Positions 35,616-43,966 of a stretch of DNA of 64,000 bases are shown piece by piece (the stretch's first letter is position 1; each line of letters opens with the position of its first letter). The position numbers and the translations under genes were made by a program. Origin of the DNA: Vibrio sp. BS-M-Sm-2 (GTDB lineage Bacteria > Pseudomonadota > Gammaproteobacteria > Enterobacterales > Vibrionaceae); the NCBI RefSeq assembly GCF_041504345.1, contig NZ_CP167895.1:682001-746000 (forward strand). Direction: 5' to 3'. The notes under the pieces are model-generated. The model was not told where the DNA came from, searched no databases, and saw only the letters and a program-made list of their open reading frames with translations.

Positions 35616-37610
35616 ATGATTTCACGTTCAAAACTTGCTGATGCGATTCGTGTATTAAGCATGGATGCTGTGCAGAAAGCGGGATCAGGTCACCCTGGGG
35701 CTCCAATGGGAATGGCTGATATCGCTGAGGTGCTATGGCGAGATTTTCTAAAACACAACCCAACCAATCCGAATTGGGCAGACCGAGACAGATTCATTCT
35801 GTCGAATGGTCATGGCTCGATGTTGATCTACAGCTTGCTGCATCTATCTGGGTACGAGCTGTCGATGGACGATATTAAATCTTTCCGCCAATTACACAGT
35901 AAAACTGCAGGTCACCCTGAATATGGTTACGCACCGGGTATTGAGACAACAACTGGTCCGCTAGGGCAAGGTATCACTAACGGCGTGGGCATGGCGTTGG
36001 CAGAGAAAGTCTTGGGCGAACAATTTAATCGAGAAGGTCATGAGATCGTAGACCACCATACTTATGTGTTCATGGGCGATGGCTGCATGATGGAAGGGAT
36101 TTCGCATGAAGCTTGTTCACTAGCGGGAACACTAGGGCTTGGAAAGTTAGTCGCATTCTGGGATGACAACGGCATTTCAATTGATGGCGATGTTGATGGT
36201 TGGTTCTCTGATGATACGCCAAAACGCTTTGAGGCTTATGGCTGGCATGTGATTGCCGATGTTGATGGTCACGATTCTGAAAGTATCCATAAAGCGATTG
36301 CTGAAGCGAAGTCGGTAACAGATAAACCTAGTTTGATTTGTTGCAAAACAATCATTGGCTTTGGTTCTCCAAATAAATCGGCAAGCCATGACTGCCACGG
36401 TGCTCCCCTAGGTGCAGAAGAAGTGGCACTTGTTCGCTCAAACTTGGGGTGGGAACACCCAGAGTTTGAAATGCCGCAAGATATTTACAATGAGTGGGAT
36501 AGAAAAGAGCAAGGCAAGGCCGATGAGCTTGATTGGCAAGCTCGTTTTGATGCTTACCGACAAGCTTACCCTGAGCTAGCTGCTGAGTTTGCACGTCGTA
36601 GCCAAAGCTTATTACCAGAAGGCTGGGAGCAGTATACACAAGACTGGATTCAAACCTTGCAAGCTAACCCGCAAACGATTGCAACCAGAAAAGCATCGCA
36701 AAATACCATTGAAGCGTTTGGTCCGTTACTTCCAGAGTTCTTGGGCGGTTCTGCCGATTTAACACCCTCAAACCTGACGAACTGGTCGGGTTCAAAATCG
36801 ATCTCGGCTCAAGATGCTTCCGGTAATTACTTAAGTTACGGCGTACGTGAGTTTGCGATGTCGGCAATGATGAATGGTGTCGCACTTCATGGCGGTTTCA
36901 TTCCTTATGGCGGCACTTTCTTGATGTTCATGGAATACGCTCGAAACGCGCTGCGTATGGCAGCACTGATGAAGCAACGCAGTATTTTCGTTTATACCCA
37001 TGACTCAATTGGTTTAGGGGAAGACGGCCCAACGCATCAGCCAGTGGAGCAGATCGCATCATTGCGCCTGACGCCAAACATGAGTACGTGGCGGCCTTGT
37101 GATCAAGTAGAAACGGCTGTGGCGTGGAAGTCAGCAATCGAACGCTTCGATGGTCCAACATCGTTGATTTTCTCTCGCCAAAACCTTGTGCAATTTGAAC
37201 GTGATGAATCGATGTTAGCCAATGTAGCAAAAGGCGGATATATCCTTTCTGATTGTGAAGGTGAACCGGAGTTGATTTTGATTGCGACTGGATCTGAGGT
37301 GGCGCTAGCGATGGAGGCAAAAGCGCAATTAGCAGGCGTACGCTGTCGAGTGGTTTCGATGCCAGCAACTGATGTGTTTGATGCTCAATCAACTGAATAT
37401 CAAGAGCAAGTGCTGCCTAGCCATATCACGGCACGTGTTGCGATAGAAGCTGGTATTCGTGACTACTGGTTCAAATATGTAGGGCTACAAGGTGACATCG
37501 TGGGTATGACGAGCTTTGGTGAGTCAGCGCCTGCAGAAGAGCTATTTGAAATGTTTGGGTTTACGGTTGAAAACATCGTAGAGAAGTCTAAAGCGGTTCT
37601 GGAGAGATAG
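35616..37610 (+). CDS. tkt: Transketolase
   Basis: 664 aa. SKLADAIRVLSMDAVQKAGSGHPGAPMGMADIAEVLW, SNGHGSML, the thiamine-diphosphate motif GDGCMMEG, YGVREFAM and HDSIGLGEDGPTHQP are all diagnostic. It moves two-carbon units between ketose and aldose phosphates and works with the transaldolase and RpiA of the same operon. ATG 35616 is 7 nt after GGAG; 35613 is an adjacent alternative. Probably a specialised paralogue, induced with the operon. It ends 1 nt before the rpiA start codon. Confidence 0.95.
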   Translation: MISRSKLADAIRVLSMDAVQKAGSGHPGAPMGMADIAEVLWRDFLKHNPTNPNWADRDRFILSNGHGSMLIYSLLHLSGYELSMDDIKSFRQLHSKTAGHPEYGYAPGIETTTGPLGQGITNGVGMALAEKVLGEQFNREGHEIVDHHTYVFMGDGCMMEGISHEACSLAGTLGLGKLVAFWDDNGISIDGDVDGWFSDDTPKRFEAYGWHVIADVDGHDSESIHKAIAEAKSVTDKPSLICCKTIIGFGSPNKSASHDCHGAPLGAEEVALVRSNLGWEHPEFEMPQDIYNEWDRKEQGKADELDWQARFDAYRQAYPELAAEFARRSQSLLPEGWEQYTQDWIQTLQANPQTIATRKASQNTIEAFGPLLPEFLGGSADLTPSNLTNWSGSKSISAQDASGNYLSYGVREFAMSAMMNGVALHGGFIPYGGTFLMFMEYARNALRMAALMKQRSIFVYTHDSIGLGEDGPTHQPVEQIASLRLTPNMSTWRPCDQVETAVAWKSAIERFDGPTSLIFSRQNLVQFERDESMLANVAKGGYILSDCEGEPELILIATGSEVALAMEAKAQLAGVRCRVVSMPATDVFDAQSTEYQEQVLPSHITARVAIEAGIRDYWFKYVGLQGDIVGMTSFGESAPAEELFEMFGFTVENIVEKSKAVLER

Positions 37611-37611
37611 T

Positions 37612-38316
37612 ATGGCAATGGCAACGCGTTTTATTGAAAACCTTAGCCAAGATTGCCTGCGTACTAAGGCTGCGAAAGTAGCCTTAGAGCATGTGATTGA
37701 TGCGCTAACGCCGTCAAGTGTCATTGGAATTGGTACAGGTGCAACCGTCGAAGTCTTTATTCAGTTATTGAAGCAGAGTGGAGCGGAGTTTTCTCACTGT
37801 GTATCGAGCTCTGAACGTTCGAGTAAGGCGATTGCAGAGGCCGGCTTGAAAGAGTTGGCAATTGCGGAGTGCGACCGTGTCGATTTCTATATTGATGGCA
37901 TTGATGAGGGGATGACCGACGGCATTACAGTGAAAGGTGGAGGAGCGGCGCTAGCGCGTGAAAAGGTGCTCGCGACATTAGCCATGAGTTTTATCACTAT
38001 TGCCGATAGCGGTCGTTTAGTCACTCAACTTGGGCAATTTCCGTTACCAGTGGAGGTGTTACCAGCAGCACAGAAAGCGGTTTTCAACGCTTTGCGAAGT
38101 TTAGGCGGAGAGCCTGTGCTAAGGGAAGGCTGCTTGACCGACAACGGCAACATAATTCTCGATGTTTCTGGCCTAGATCTTACCGAGCCTAAAAGCCGAG
38201 AAAGAGAGTTGAATGCGATTGCTGGGGTGGTTGAAAACGGTATCTTTGCGCAGCGTTCAGCAGATTTCATGGCGTTCTCAAATAGCGAAGGAACGCACTG
38301 GTTATCGAGAAAATGA
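37612..38316 (+). CDS. rpiA: Ribose-5-phosphate isomerase A
   Basis: 234 aa. GIGTGATV corresponds to the phosphate-binding GxGTGST loop, YIDGIDE to YIDGADE, and VKGGGAALAREK to the catalytic block with its Glu and Lys. Interconverts ribose-5-P and ribulose-5-P. The two deviations (Ala for Ser in the loop, Ile for Ala in DGADE) are conservative but may mark a paralogue adapted to another aldose phosphate. GGAGAG precedes the ATG inside the end of tkt. Confidence 0.9.
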   Translation: MAMATRFIENLSQDCLRTKAAKVALEHVIDALTPSSVIGIGTGATVEVFIQLLKQSGAEFSHCVSSSERSSKAIAEAGLKELAIAECDRVDFYIDGIDEGMTDGITVKGGGAALAREKVLATLAMSFITIADSGRLVTQLGQFPLPVEVLPAAQKAVFNALRSLGGEPVLREGCLTDNGNIILDVSGLDLTEPKSRERELNAIAGVVENGIFAQRSADFMAFSNSEGTHWLSRK

Positions 38317-38374
38317 GACCTCGTTAACAAGTCTATTTATAACTTACTCAGTAACAGCTAATTAGGGACTAAAC

Positions 38375-39805
38375 ATGACGGAAAGCAATTTTTCACCCCG
38401 ATCTCTGGGCTATCTTGATTTACATCACCAAGCGTTCTTGGATGATTTGTCGGGGTTAATTGCTATTCCGTCTGTGCGAGACTTGACCACAAGTGAAGAG
38501 AGCGCACCATTTGGTCGTTCAATTAGACAGGCGTTCGACTACTTAATTGAATTCGCACAGCGTGAAGGTTTTGAAGTAAGAGATCACCAGGGTTATGCGC
38601 TGGACATTTGCTTTGGTCAAGGCGAGCAAGAAATAGCTATTTTGCACCATGTTGATGTTGTTGAAGCCGGTGATTTGAATGAATGGAACACACCGCCATT
38701 TGAAATGCATAAACAAGGTGATGAATTATACGGTCGAGGCGTTACAGACAACAAAGGCCCTTTGATGGCAAGTCTGTACATCCTCAAGATGTTTAAAGCA
38801 CTCGATATGAAGCTTGATAAAACGATTCGAGTCATTATCGGTGGTGCAGAAGAGACAACTTGGGAATGTGTAGAACATTATTTTAAGCACAATCCTCAGC
38901 CAGAATATGGCTTTTCTCCTGATGGCGACTTCCCAATCGTTAATGGAGAAAAAGGAATCCTATATGCGTCATTTCAACGAGAACTCCCAACTCTCAATGA
39001 CGTAGGAAGTTGCCAGATAGTCAGTATTGAAAGTGAGCGTGACAGAACATCCACCTGCTATCAATTAACTGTGTACCTAACTGGTGAAAAAGCGGCTGAA
39101 GTTGCGGCGAGGTTTGCCACTTTTGCCAAAGTAACGCTCGTGGAAAATAAAGCGGGTATTGATAACTCACAGAAGGAGCTGTATTGCGTTGAACTATCAA
39201 CGCCGTGGGAGAAGTCCCGCAATCCGCATAAAGTTGACAACTGTATGGAACAGTTTGTTCTTCAAATGCGAGATGTTGAAGGTTTAGATGCTCATTCTCA
39301 AAGCTTGATTGAACTATTGGATGGATGCTTTGCGCAAGCAAGCGATGCTTCCAAATTAGGACTCGCGTATCAAGATGCTGAAATGGGAACAACCACTTGT
39401 TGTGTTTCGTCTATTAACCTCGATCAACATAGTTACAACTTGGATTTTGATTTTCGGTTTCCTAAAGGCCTGACTATCGATCAGACTCGTACCCAACTCC
39501 AATACTTGTCCCAACAATATGGAGTGAGAATGATTGAACAGCAGTACTTACCTCTATCTTACCTCTCACCCGAAAGTGATCTTATCCAAGCGATGGGAAA
39601 AGCTTATTCCGAAGTTACAAGAACGGACGCTCAATGCTTTAGCAAAGGCGCGGCTTCGTATGCGCGTGCGTTAAACAATGGTGTTGCATTCGGACCTACT
39701 TTTCCTGGTGATGTGACTTGTGTTCATGAGCCCAACGAAAGGCTCAGCCTCAAGTCATTAAAAAGAGCAATAACAATATACGTGAAAGTTCTCATATCAC
39801 TTTAG
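38375..39805 (+). CDS. M20-family dipeptidase (PepV-like)
   Basis: 476 aa, like Lactobacillus PepV (about 470). The two-zinc ligands are present: His92 and Asp94 (HHVDV), Asp125 (DNKGP), Glu159-Glu160 (GAEETTWE), Asp183 (SPDGDFP) and a late His (CVHEPNE). The lid domain lies at about 190-380. PepV-type enzymes cleave dipeptides, including beta-Ala and D-amino-acid dipeptides. Its place between rpiA and the PTS permease is unusual; it may free a sugar phosphate from an amino-acid conjugate or act on a peptide-like amide. No signal peptide. Confidence 0.86.
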   Translation: MTESNFSPRSLGYLDLHHQAFLDDLSGLIAIPSVRDLTTSEESAPFGRSIRQAFDYLIEFAQREGFEVRDHQGYALDICFGQGEQEIAILHHVDVVEAGDLNEWNTPPFEMHKQGDELYGRGVTDNKGPLMASLYILKMFKALDMKLDKTIRVIIGGAEETTWECVEHYFKHNPQPEYGFSPDGDFPIVNGEKGILYASFQRELPTLNDVGSCQIVSIESERDRTSTCYQLTVYLTGEKAAEVAARFATFAKVTLVENKAGIDNSQKELYCVELSTPWEKSRNPHKVDNCMEQFVLQMRDVEGLDAHSQSLIELLDGCFAQASDASKLGLAYQDAEMGTTTCCVSSINLDQHSYNLDFDFRFPKGLTIDQTRTQLQYLSQQYGVRMIEQQYLPLSYLSPESDLIQAMGKAYSEVTRTDAQCFSKGAASYARALNNGVAFGPTFPGDVTCVHEPNERLSLKSLKRAITIYVKVLISL

Positions 39806-39814
39806 GAGTAAATT

Positions 39815-41398
39815 ATGAGAGATAAGGTTCAAGCACTTGCTGGAGGTATGATGGTATCTATCATCGTACTGGTCATCGCAGGTATATTTATTGGTATAGG
39901 TGCGGGCGTTGTAAATCAAATGTCTGCAACTGACTCTGTTATTTGGGCATTTTTCAAACTGATGTTAGATCTAGGTTTGATGGTGATGCGCAACCTACCT
40001 CCATTCTTCGCGATTGGTTTGGCTTTTGCACTCGCCAAATCTGAAAAAGGATGGGCAGCCTTTACCGGTTTTACCATGTTCATGTGTTTCAATGTCGCTA
40101 TCGGTTCGATTGCTGCATTTCACGGTTGGACTGCTGAAACTACCAGTGTTGCATCTTTGATGAATGATGCTGGTTACGACAAAGTCGCTGCACAAAACTT
40201 CAACTCTCTATGGGGAGAATCTTTAGGTATTTTCGCTTACAACATGGGTATCTTCAGCGGTATTCTTGTGGGCTGTATTACGGCTTGGATCCACAACCGT
40301 TTTTACAAATTTGAAATGCCTACGTTACTTAGCTTTTTCTCTGGCCCTCGCGCGGTAGTGATTTTTGCTTACTTCGCTATTATGCCAATTGCCCTTTTCG
40401 TTTACTATGCTTGGCCACCAATTGCAGGTGCTTTGCAGTCGCTAACAACGCTTATTACCAGCTCTGGTATCTTTGGTTCGTTCCTTTTCGGTGTGTTTGA
40501 TAAAGGCCTATTACCGTTTGGTTTGCACCATTTGATCGCATTCCCTATCGAGTACACTCGAGTAGGTGGTGTAATGGAGATTGATGGTGTGGTTTATGAA
40601 GGTGTTCGTAACATTATGAACGGCCAAATGAGCTCACCAGAGGCAACGGGCTACATTACCCATAACTTCACTAGCGGACGAATTCCAATTCAAATTGGCG
40701 GTTTAACTGGTGCGGCTTATGCCATGTATGTGACGGCGAAAACACAAAATCGCAAGAAAGTTGCAGCTATCATGGTACCTGCCGTGTTCACAGCGGCAGT
40801 GATCGGTATCACTGAGCCTCTGGAGTACACCTTCTTATTTGTTCAGCCTTTCCTATTCTTTGCTGTTCACGTGCCTCTAAACGGTTTAGCTTATGTGATC
40901 ACTGAAATGATGGGCGTATCCATTCATGGTAATCAGCTACTGTTCATGGTGCCTAACTTGCTTCAACCTGAGAAAGTGCATGCTTGGGCTCTGATATGGA
41001 TAGTCCCTCTGTATTTCGTTATTTACTTCTACACCTTCAAGTTCTTTATTTTGAAGTTTGACTCGAAAACTCCGGGTCGTGAGGAAGATGATGGCGACAT
41101 AGCGCTGTACTCCAAAGAAGACTTTAAAAAGAAAAAAGCGCAAACCTCAAAAGACCTACCTGCTGGAATTATTGAAGCGCTAGGCGGTGCCGACAATATT
41201 GAAAACGTAGCAAACTGTGCCACTCGACTGCGTGTCTCATTGCATGATGAATCCTTAGCGGCAAGCGATAAAGTTTGGAAACAAGAACTTAACGCTATCG
41301 GAGTAGTAAGGATGAATAAAGGCATTCAGGTGATATACGGTGCTAATGTCATAACGATAGCCTCTGGTATTAAAGAAGCCTTAGGTGTCGATTCCTAG
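39815..41398 (+). CDS. PTS permease IIBC, glucose/glucoside superfamily
   Basis: 527 aa. The membrane IIC domain (about 1-420) has ten or so hydrophobic segments and the characteristic FGLHHLIAFPIEYTRVGG and GITEPLEYTFLFV loops. The cytoplasmic IIB domain (about 445-527) carries the phosphorylated Cys468 in NCATRLR. No IIA domain is fused or encoded nearby, so phosphate probably comes from the common IIAGlc (Crr). It imports and phosphorylates the operon's substrate. 9 bp after the peptidase gene. The nearest recognised relatives by eye are MalX-like alpha-glucoside/maltose permeases, but the substrate is not assigned. Confidence 0.92.
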   Translation: MRDKVQALAGGMMVSIIVLVIAGIFIGIGAGVVNQMSATDSVIWAFFKLMLDLGLMVMRNLPPFFAIGLAFALAKSEKGWAAFTGFTMFMCFNVAIGSIAAFHGWTAETTSVASLMNDAGYDKVAAQNFNSLWGESLGIFAYNMGIFSGILVGCITAWIHNRFYKFEMPTLLSFFSGPRAVVIFAYFAIMPIALFVYYAWPPIAGALQSLTTLITSSGIFGSFLFGVFDKGLLPFGLHHLIAFPIEYTRVGGVMEIDGVVYEGVRNIMNGQMSSPEATGYITHNFTSGRIPIQIGGLTGAAYAMYVTAKTQNRKKVAAIMVPAVFTAAVIGITEPLEYTFLFVQPFLFFAVHVPLNGLAYVITEMMGVSIHGNQLLFMVPNLLQPEKVHAWALIWIVPLYFVIYFYTFKFFILKFDSKTPGREEDDGDIALYSKEDFKKKKAQTSKDLPAGIIEALGGADNIENVANCATRLRVSLHDESLAASDKVWKQELNAIGVVRMNKGIQVIYGANVITIASGIKEALGVDS

Positions 41399-41463
41399 CA
41401 ACGTATTCCCTTATGTAACCCTACAGTTACAAGCTTAATAGAATCCCAATAACTCATGATTCC

Positions 41464-41486
41464 TCCTGTGACCCCGTGTCACAGGA
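41464..41486 (+). other. Perfect hairpin between the PTS permease and porin genes
   Basis: TCCTGTGAC / GTCACAGGA, 9-bp stem with a 5-nt loop, no T-run. It may be an mRNA processing or stabilising element that lets the porin be expressed at a different level. It resembles a CRP site but has 7 rather than 6 bp between TGTGA and TCACA. Confidence 0.5.
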
Positions 41487-41522
41487 AGGGATTCGTGCAC
41501 CTGAAATATGGATATTATAAAA

Positions 41523-42941
41523 ATGAAAACAATGACAAAACATGCAGTTACCTTACTTGCCCTATGCGTTTCCGGCGTTCTACATGCAAGTGAAAATACA
41601 GTGGCGGATTGGCCAGAACGAAGCCCTATGGTGTTCTGGGGAGACAGAGCCAATGAAGATTGGAGCTATGTCGACGATTTGAAAGAGAGCCAAAAAAGCT
41701 TCTCTGAGAAACTAAAACGTTTGGACATCGATGAAAGCGGTGACTGGAAAGTTTCTTTTAGCGGTAATGTAAAAGCGGCTCTCGATAACCGTTGGAACCA
41801 TATGTACGACGGCGAAAATCGCAAAAAGAATGAGCTTCGGACTCGTATGCAGTTTGCGACGGATGTGACGTATCAAGATTGGATGCGCTTATTCGGTGAG
41901 ATTCGTACCAACTACACTAACCTAGATAACCCAGGGCCGGTGGATGATGCAGGTACGGATTTTCATCAGTTGTTCGCAGAATTCAAGCTCCTTGACGATG
42001 GCCAGCAATATTTAAGTACACGACTTGGGCGTCAAGAAATTTACTTGAATGAATGGCAAATGATGAACCGTGAGCCTACGCCGGTACAGTCTAGTTGGAA
42101 TGCGGCAAGTGCGAAGTACAGCGTTTCTGGTATTAATTTTGATGTTTATTACGGTGAAGAAGTCTTCCCGTTATATAGCGACGGTAGTTTTAGTGGCAAC
42201 TGGGATGACAAAACTAACGGTAAGAAATCAACAGGTCTATTCGCGAATTGGCAAACCGATTTCGGTACGATGCAAGCTTACGTAATGAGTAATCAGCTAA
42301 CAAACGAAAGCTTTGTTAATGCACCTGATGGAGATGTTGATATTCAAGTTCTGGGCATTCATGCTCATGACTTTGTGAGTGAAGGCTTTGGTTACATGCT
42401 CGATGGTGTGTACCAATTTGGTGACCATGCAGGTAAAGACATTTCTGCGTATATGGCTTATGCAGATTTGAACTACAACTGGAAAGCCGATTGGAACTAC
42501 CGTTTAGGTTTGAACCTACATTATGCTTCAGGTTCGGATAAAGACAGCGATAAGGTTAATACCTTTAACCCGCTATGGACCGGTGACCCATTAGGTTTCG
42601 CACATGATGGGGCATATGGTAATGCGATGCAGGTTGGTTCGTACACTGTCATTGAATATCAGCCGAAGCAGTCAATCATTGCAGGTTTCATGTCGACATG
42701 GCGAGCAAACACCGATGATGCGATTTATACGTTAAATCAAGATGTCTTGTTTGGTGCAGAATCGGATGAAAAATACGCTTATAGCCAATTTTATTTGCAA
42801 TTCCATAACTACATTACAGGTAACTTAAAGTCTGAGGTTAATATGTACTACGCCCTAGACAGTGACTATACCCGTGATGTCGTAGGCAGTTCGAGTGACG
42901 ACACCTCACGAGTTGAAATTGCGCTAATTTACAACTTCTAA
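41523..42941 (+). CDS. Outer-membrane porin, alginate-export (AlgE-like) family
   Basis: 472 aa from the ATG at 41523. Signal peptide to about residue 23 (VLHASEN). The mature protein alternates as a beta-barrel and ends in EIALIYNF with the C-terminal aromatic that marks outer-membrane proteins. LRTRMQFATDVTYQDW, LFGEIRTNYTN, LFAEFKLLDDG and STRLGRQEI match the Alginate_exp family. Members allow diffusion of saccharides or acidic compounds. It follows the PTS operon by 124 bp and is probably its outer-membrane uptake channel. The N-terminal region WPERSPMVFWGDRANEDW may form the periplasmic plug. Confidence 0.87.
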   Translation: MKTMTKHAVTLLALCVSGVLHASENTVADWPERSPMVFWGDRANEDWSYVDDLKESQKSFSEKLKRLDIDESGDWKVSFSGNVKAALDNRWNHMYDGENRKKNELRTRMQFATDVTYQDWMRLFGEIRTNYTNLDNPGPVDDAGTDFHQLFAEFKLLDDGQQYLSTRLGRQEIYLNEWQMMNREPTPVQSSWNAASAKYSVSGINFDVYYGEEVFPLYSDGSFSGNWDDKTNGKKSTGLFANWQTDFGTMQAYVMSNQLTNESFVNAPDGDVDIQVLGIHAHDFVSEGFGYMLDGVYQFGDHAGKDISAYMAYADLNYNWKADWNYRLGLNLHYASGSDKDSDKVNTFNPLWTGDPLGFAHDGAYGNAMQVGSYTVIEYQPKQSIIAGFMSTWRANTDDAIYTLNQDVLFGAESDEKYAYSQFYLQFHNYITGNLKSEVNMYYALDSDYTRDVVGSSSDDTSRVEIALIYNF

Positions 42942-42979
42942 TCCGGTAGTCTCTACTACTACAACAATAGTGATGTATT

Positions 42980-43012
42980 TTAGCCCAGCCTGTCGGTTGG
43001 GCTAATTTTTAT
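42980..43012 (+). terminator. Terminator of the porin / PTS operon
   Basis: TTAGCCCA / TGGGCTAA outer stem and CC / GG inner pairs with a TGTC loop, followed by TTTTTATT. Confidence 0.85.
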
Positions 43013-43157
43013 TCAGCAACCTGAAATTTTTTCTTCAAAAACTCGGTCGTTAAATGATGAGGTGATGCTTTTACCCTTTAGCGAAAACTTTGAGCTATCA
43101 CTAGGTGAACTTGCTTAGAAACACTAAGCTCTACTTATCATGGAAGGAGAAATGGTT

Positions 43158-43274
43158 ATGAAATGGCTTATGTTGTCATTAGCACTTTTATTTGTTGCAG
43201 GGTGCCAGTCTACGGCATCAACATCGCCAAGCGAAGAGACGAACCGAATTCATTCTGGTGGCTGCAGCAGCTAA
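43158..43274 (+). CDS. Small lipoprotein (38 aa)
   Basis: MKWLMLSLALLFVAGCQ: a complete signal with lipobox VAGC (Cys16), then a 22-residue polar tail ending SGGCSS. GGAAGGAG lies 8 nt before the ATG and a terminator follows 25 nt after the stop, so it has a full transcription unit of its own. Function unknown. The mature peptide would be a lipid-anchored 23-mer with a second Cys near its C-terminus. Its length and form recall short Vibrio entericidin- or toxin-like lipoproteins, but no partner gene is present. Confidence 0.7.
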   Translation: MKWLMLSLALLFVAGCQSTASTSPSEETNRIHSGGCSS

Positions 43275-43298
43275 TCTGTTCGGCTCCTAATCTCTGCT

Positions 43299-43333
43299 AA
43301 AAGTCCTATGTCGTTCATAGGGCTTTTGTTTTT
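43299..43333 (+). terminator. Terminator of the small lipoprotein gene
   Basis: AAAAGTCCTATG / CATAGGGCTTTT stem with one mismatch, 5-nt loop, then GTTTTTATT. Confidence 0.8.
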
Positions 43334-43511
43334 ATTACTAAATCTGTTAATTCAAAGTGCTATCACGATATTGAACTTGGTGTGTATTGTTGGTTAAAGT
43401 ATGCACTATGTTGTGTGGTAGATCTCATTTGTTCGTGCAAGCACTTGCTAAGGTTAATAGTGAATGTGTTTAAGACTAACCCAATCACTTTACTCAACTT
43501 AAGAGGTTTCT

Positions 43512-43748
43512 ATGCTAGGTGAAAATCACTCTCTTGTTCACGAATTTCCTGAAATGAAAGACAAAATTGCTGAGCTTGCTAAAACTGACGATGGCTTTGC
43601 AGCAGATATGAAGACATACGACAACCTTGATAAAGAGATTCGTAAACTAGAGCTGAAAGATTCACCCATTGATGACGGCTCGATGCACCAACTAAAACAT
43701 GATCGTTCTGAGCTTAAAGATTCACTGCATGCTCGCTTAATTGCCTAG
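43512..43748 (+). CDS. YdcH-family (DUF465) small protein
   Basis: 78 aa, helical and charged. SLVHEFPEMKDKIAELAKTDDGFAADMKTYDNLDKEIRKLE is the YdcH signature; the protein should form an antiparallel coiled-coil hairpin. Function unknown in any organism I know of; members are abundant in stationary phase or biofilm. Preceded by AAGAGG and followed by a strong terminator, so monocistronic. Confidence 0.88.
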   Translation: MLGENHSLVHEFPEMKDKIAELAKTDDGFAADMKTYDNLDKEIRKLELKDSPIDDGSMHQLKHDRSELKDSLHARLIA

Positions 43749-43814
43749 CTAGCGGGTTATTTTACTGAATAGCTAAATTAAATAGTTAGTTAGCGAATTG
43801 CAGATTGAGACAAT

Positions 43815-43838
43815 AAAAACTCCTTCGGGAGTTTTTTT
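43815..43838 (+). terminator. Terminator of the YdcH-family gene
   Basis: AAAAACTCC / GGAGTTTTT with a TTCG tetraloop and seven T. Confidence 0.92.
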
Positions 43839-43890
43839 GTTTCTGCATTCCCGTCCCTATCTGAACAAATAAGCTTGGGTTTCATTGGAT

Positions 43891-43924
43891 ATAAAAAAAG
43901 CTTAGCGCGGGGGACGCTAAGCTT
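43891..43924 (-). terminator. Terminator of glpD
   Basis: On the minus strand AAGCTTAGCG / CGCTAAGCTT with a 7-nt loop is followed by TTTTTTTAT. It lies 43 bp after the glpD stop. Confidence 0.88.
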
Positions 43925-43966
43925 CATGGTTAGTTATGCTCTTGAACCATGTTTGGGCTGGTGGGG

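Noticed and set aside
41467..41483. CRP-binding site
   Set aside because: TGTGA and TCACA are separated by 7 bp instead of 6, and the position after the permease stop fits an RNA hairpin better.
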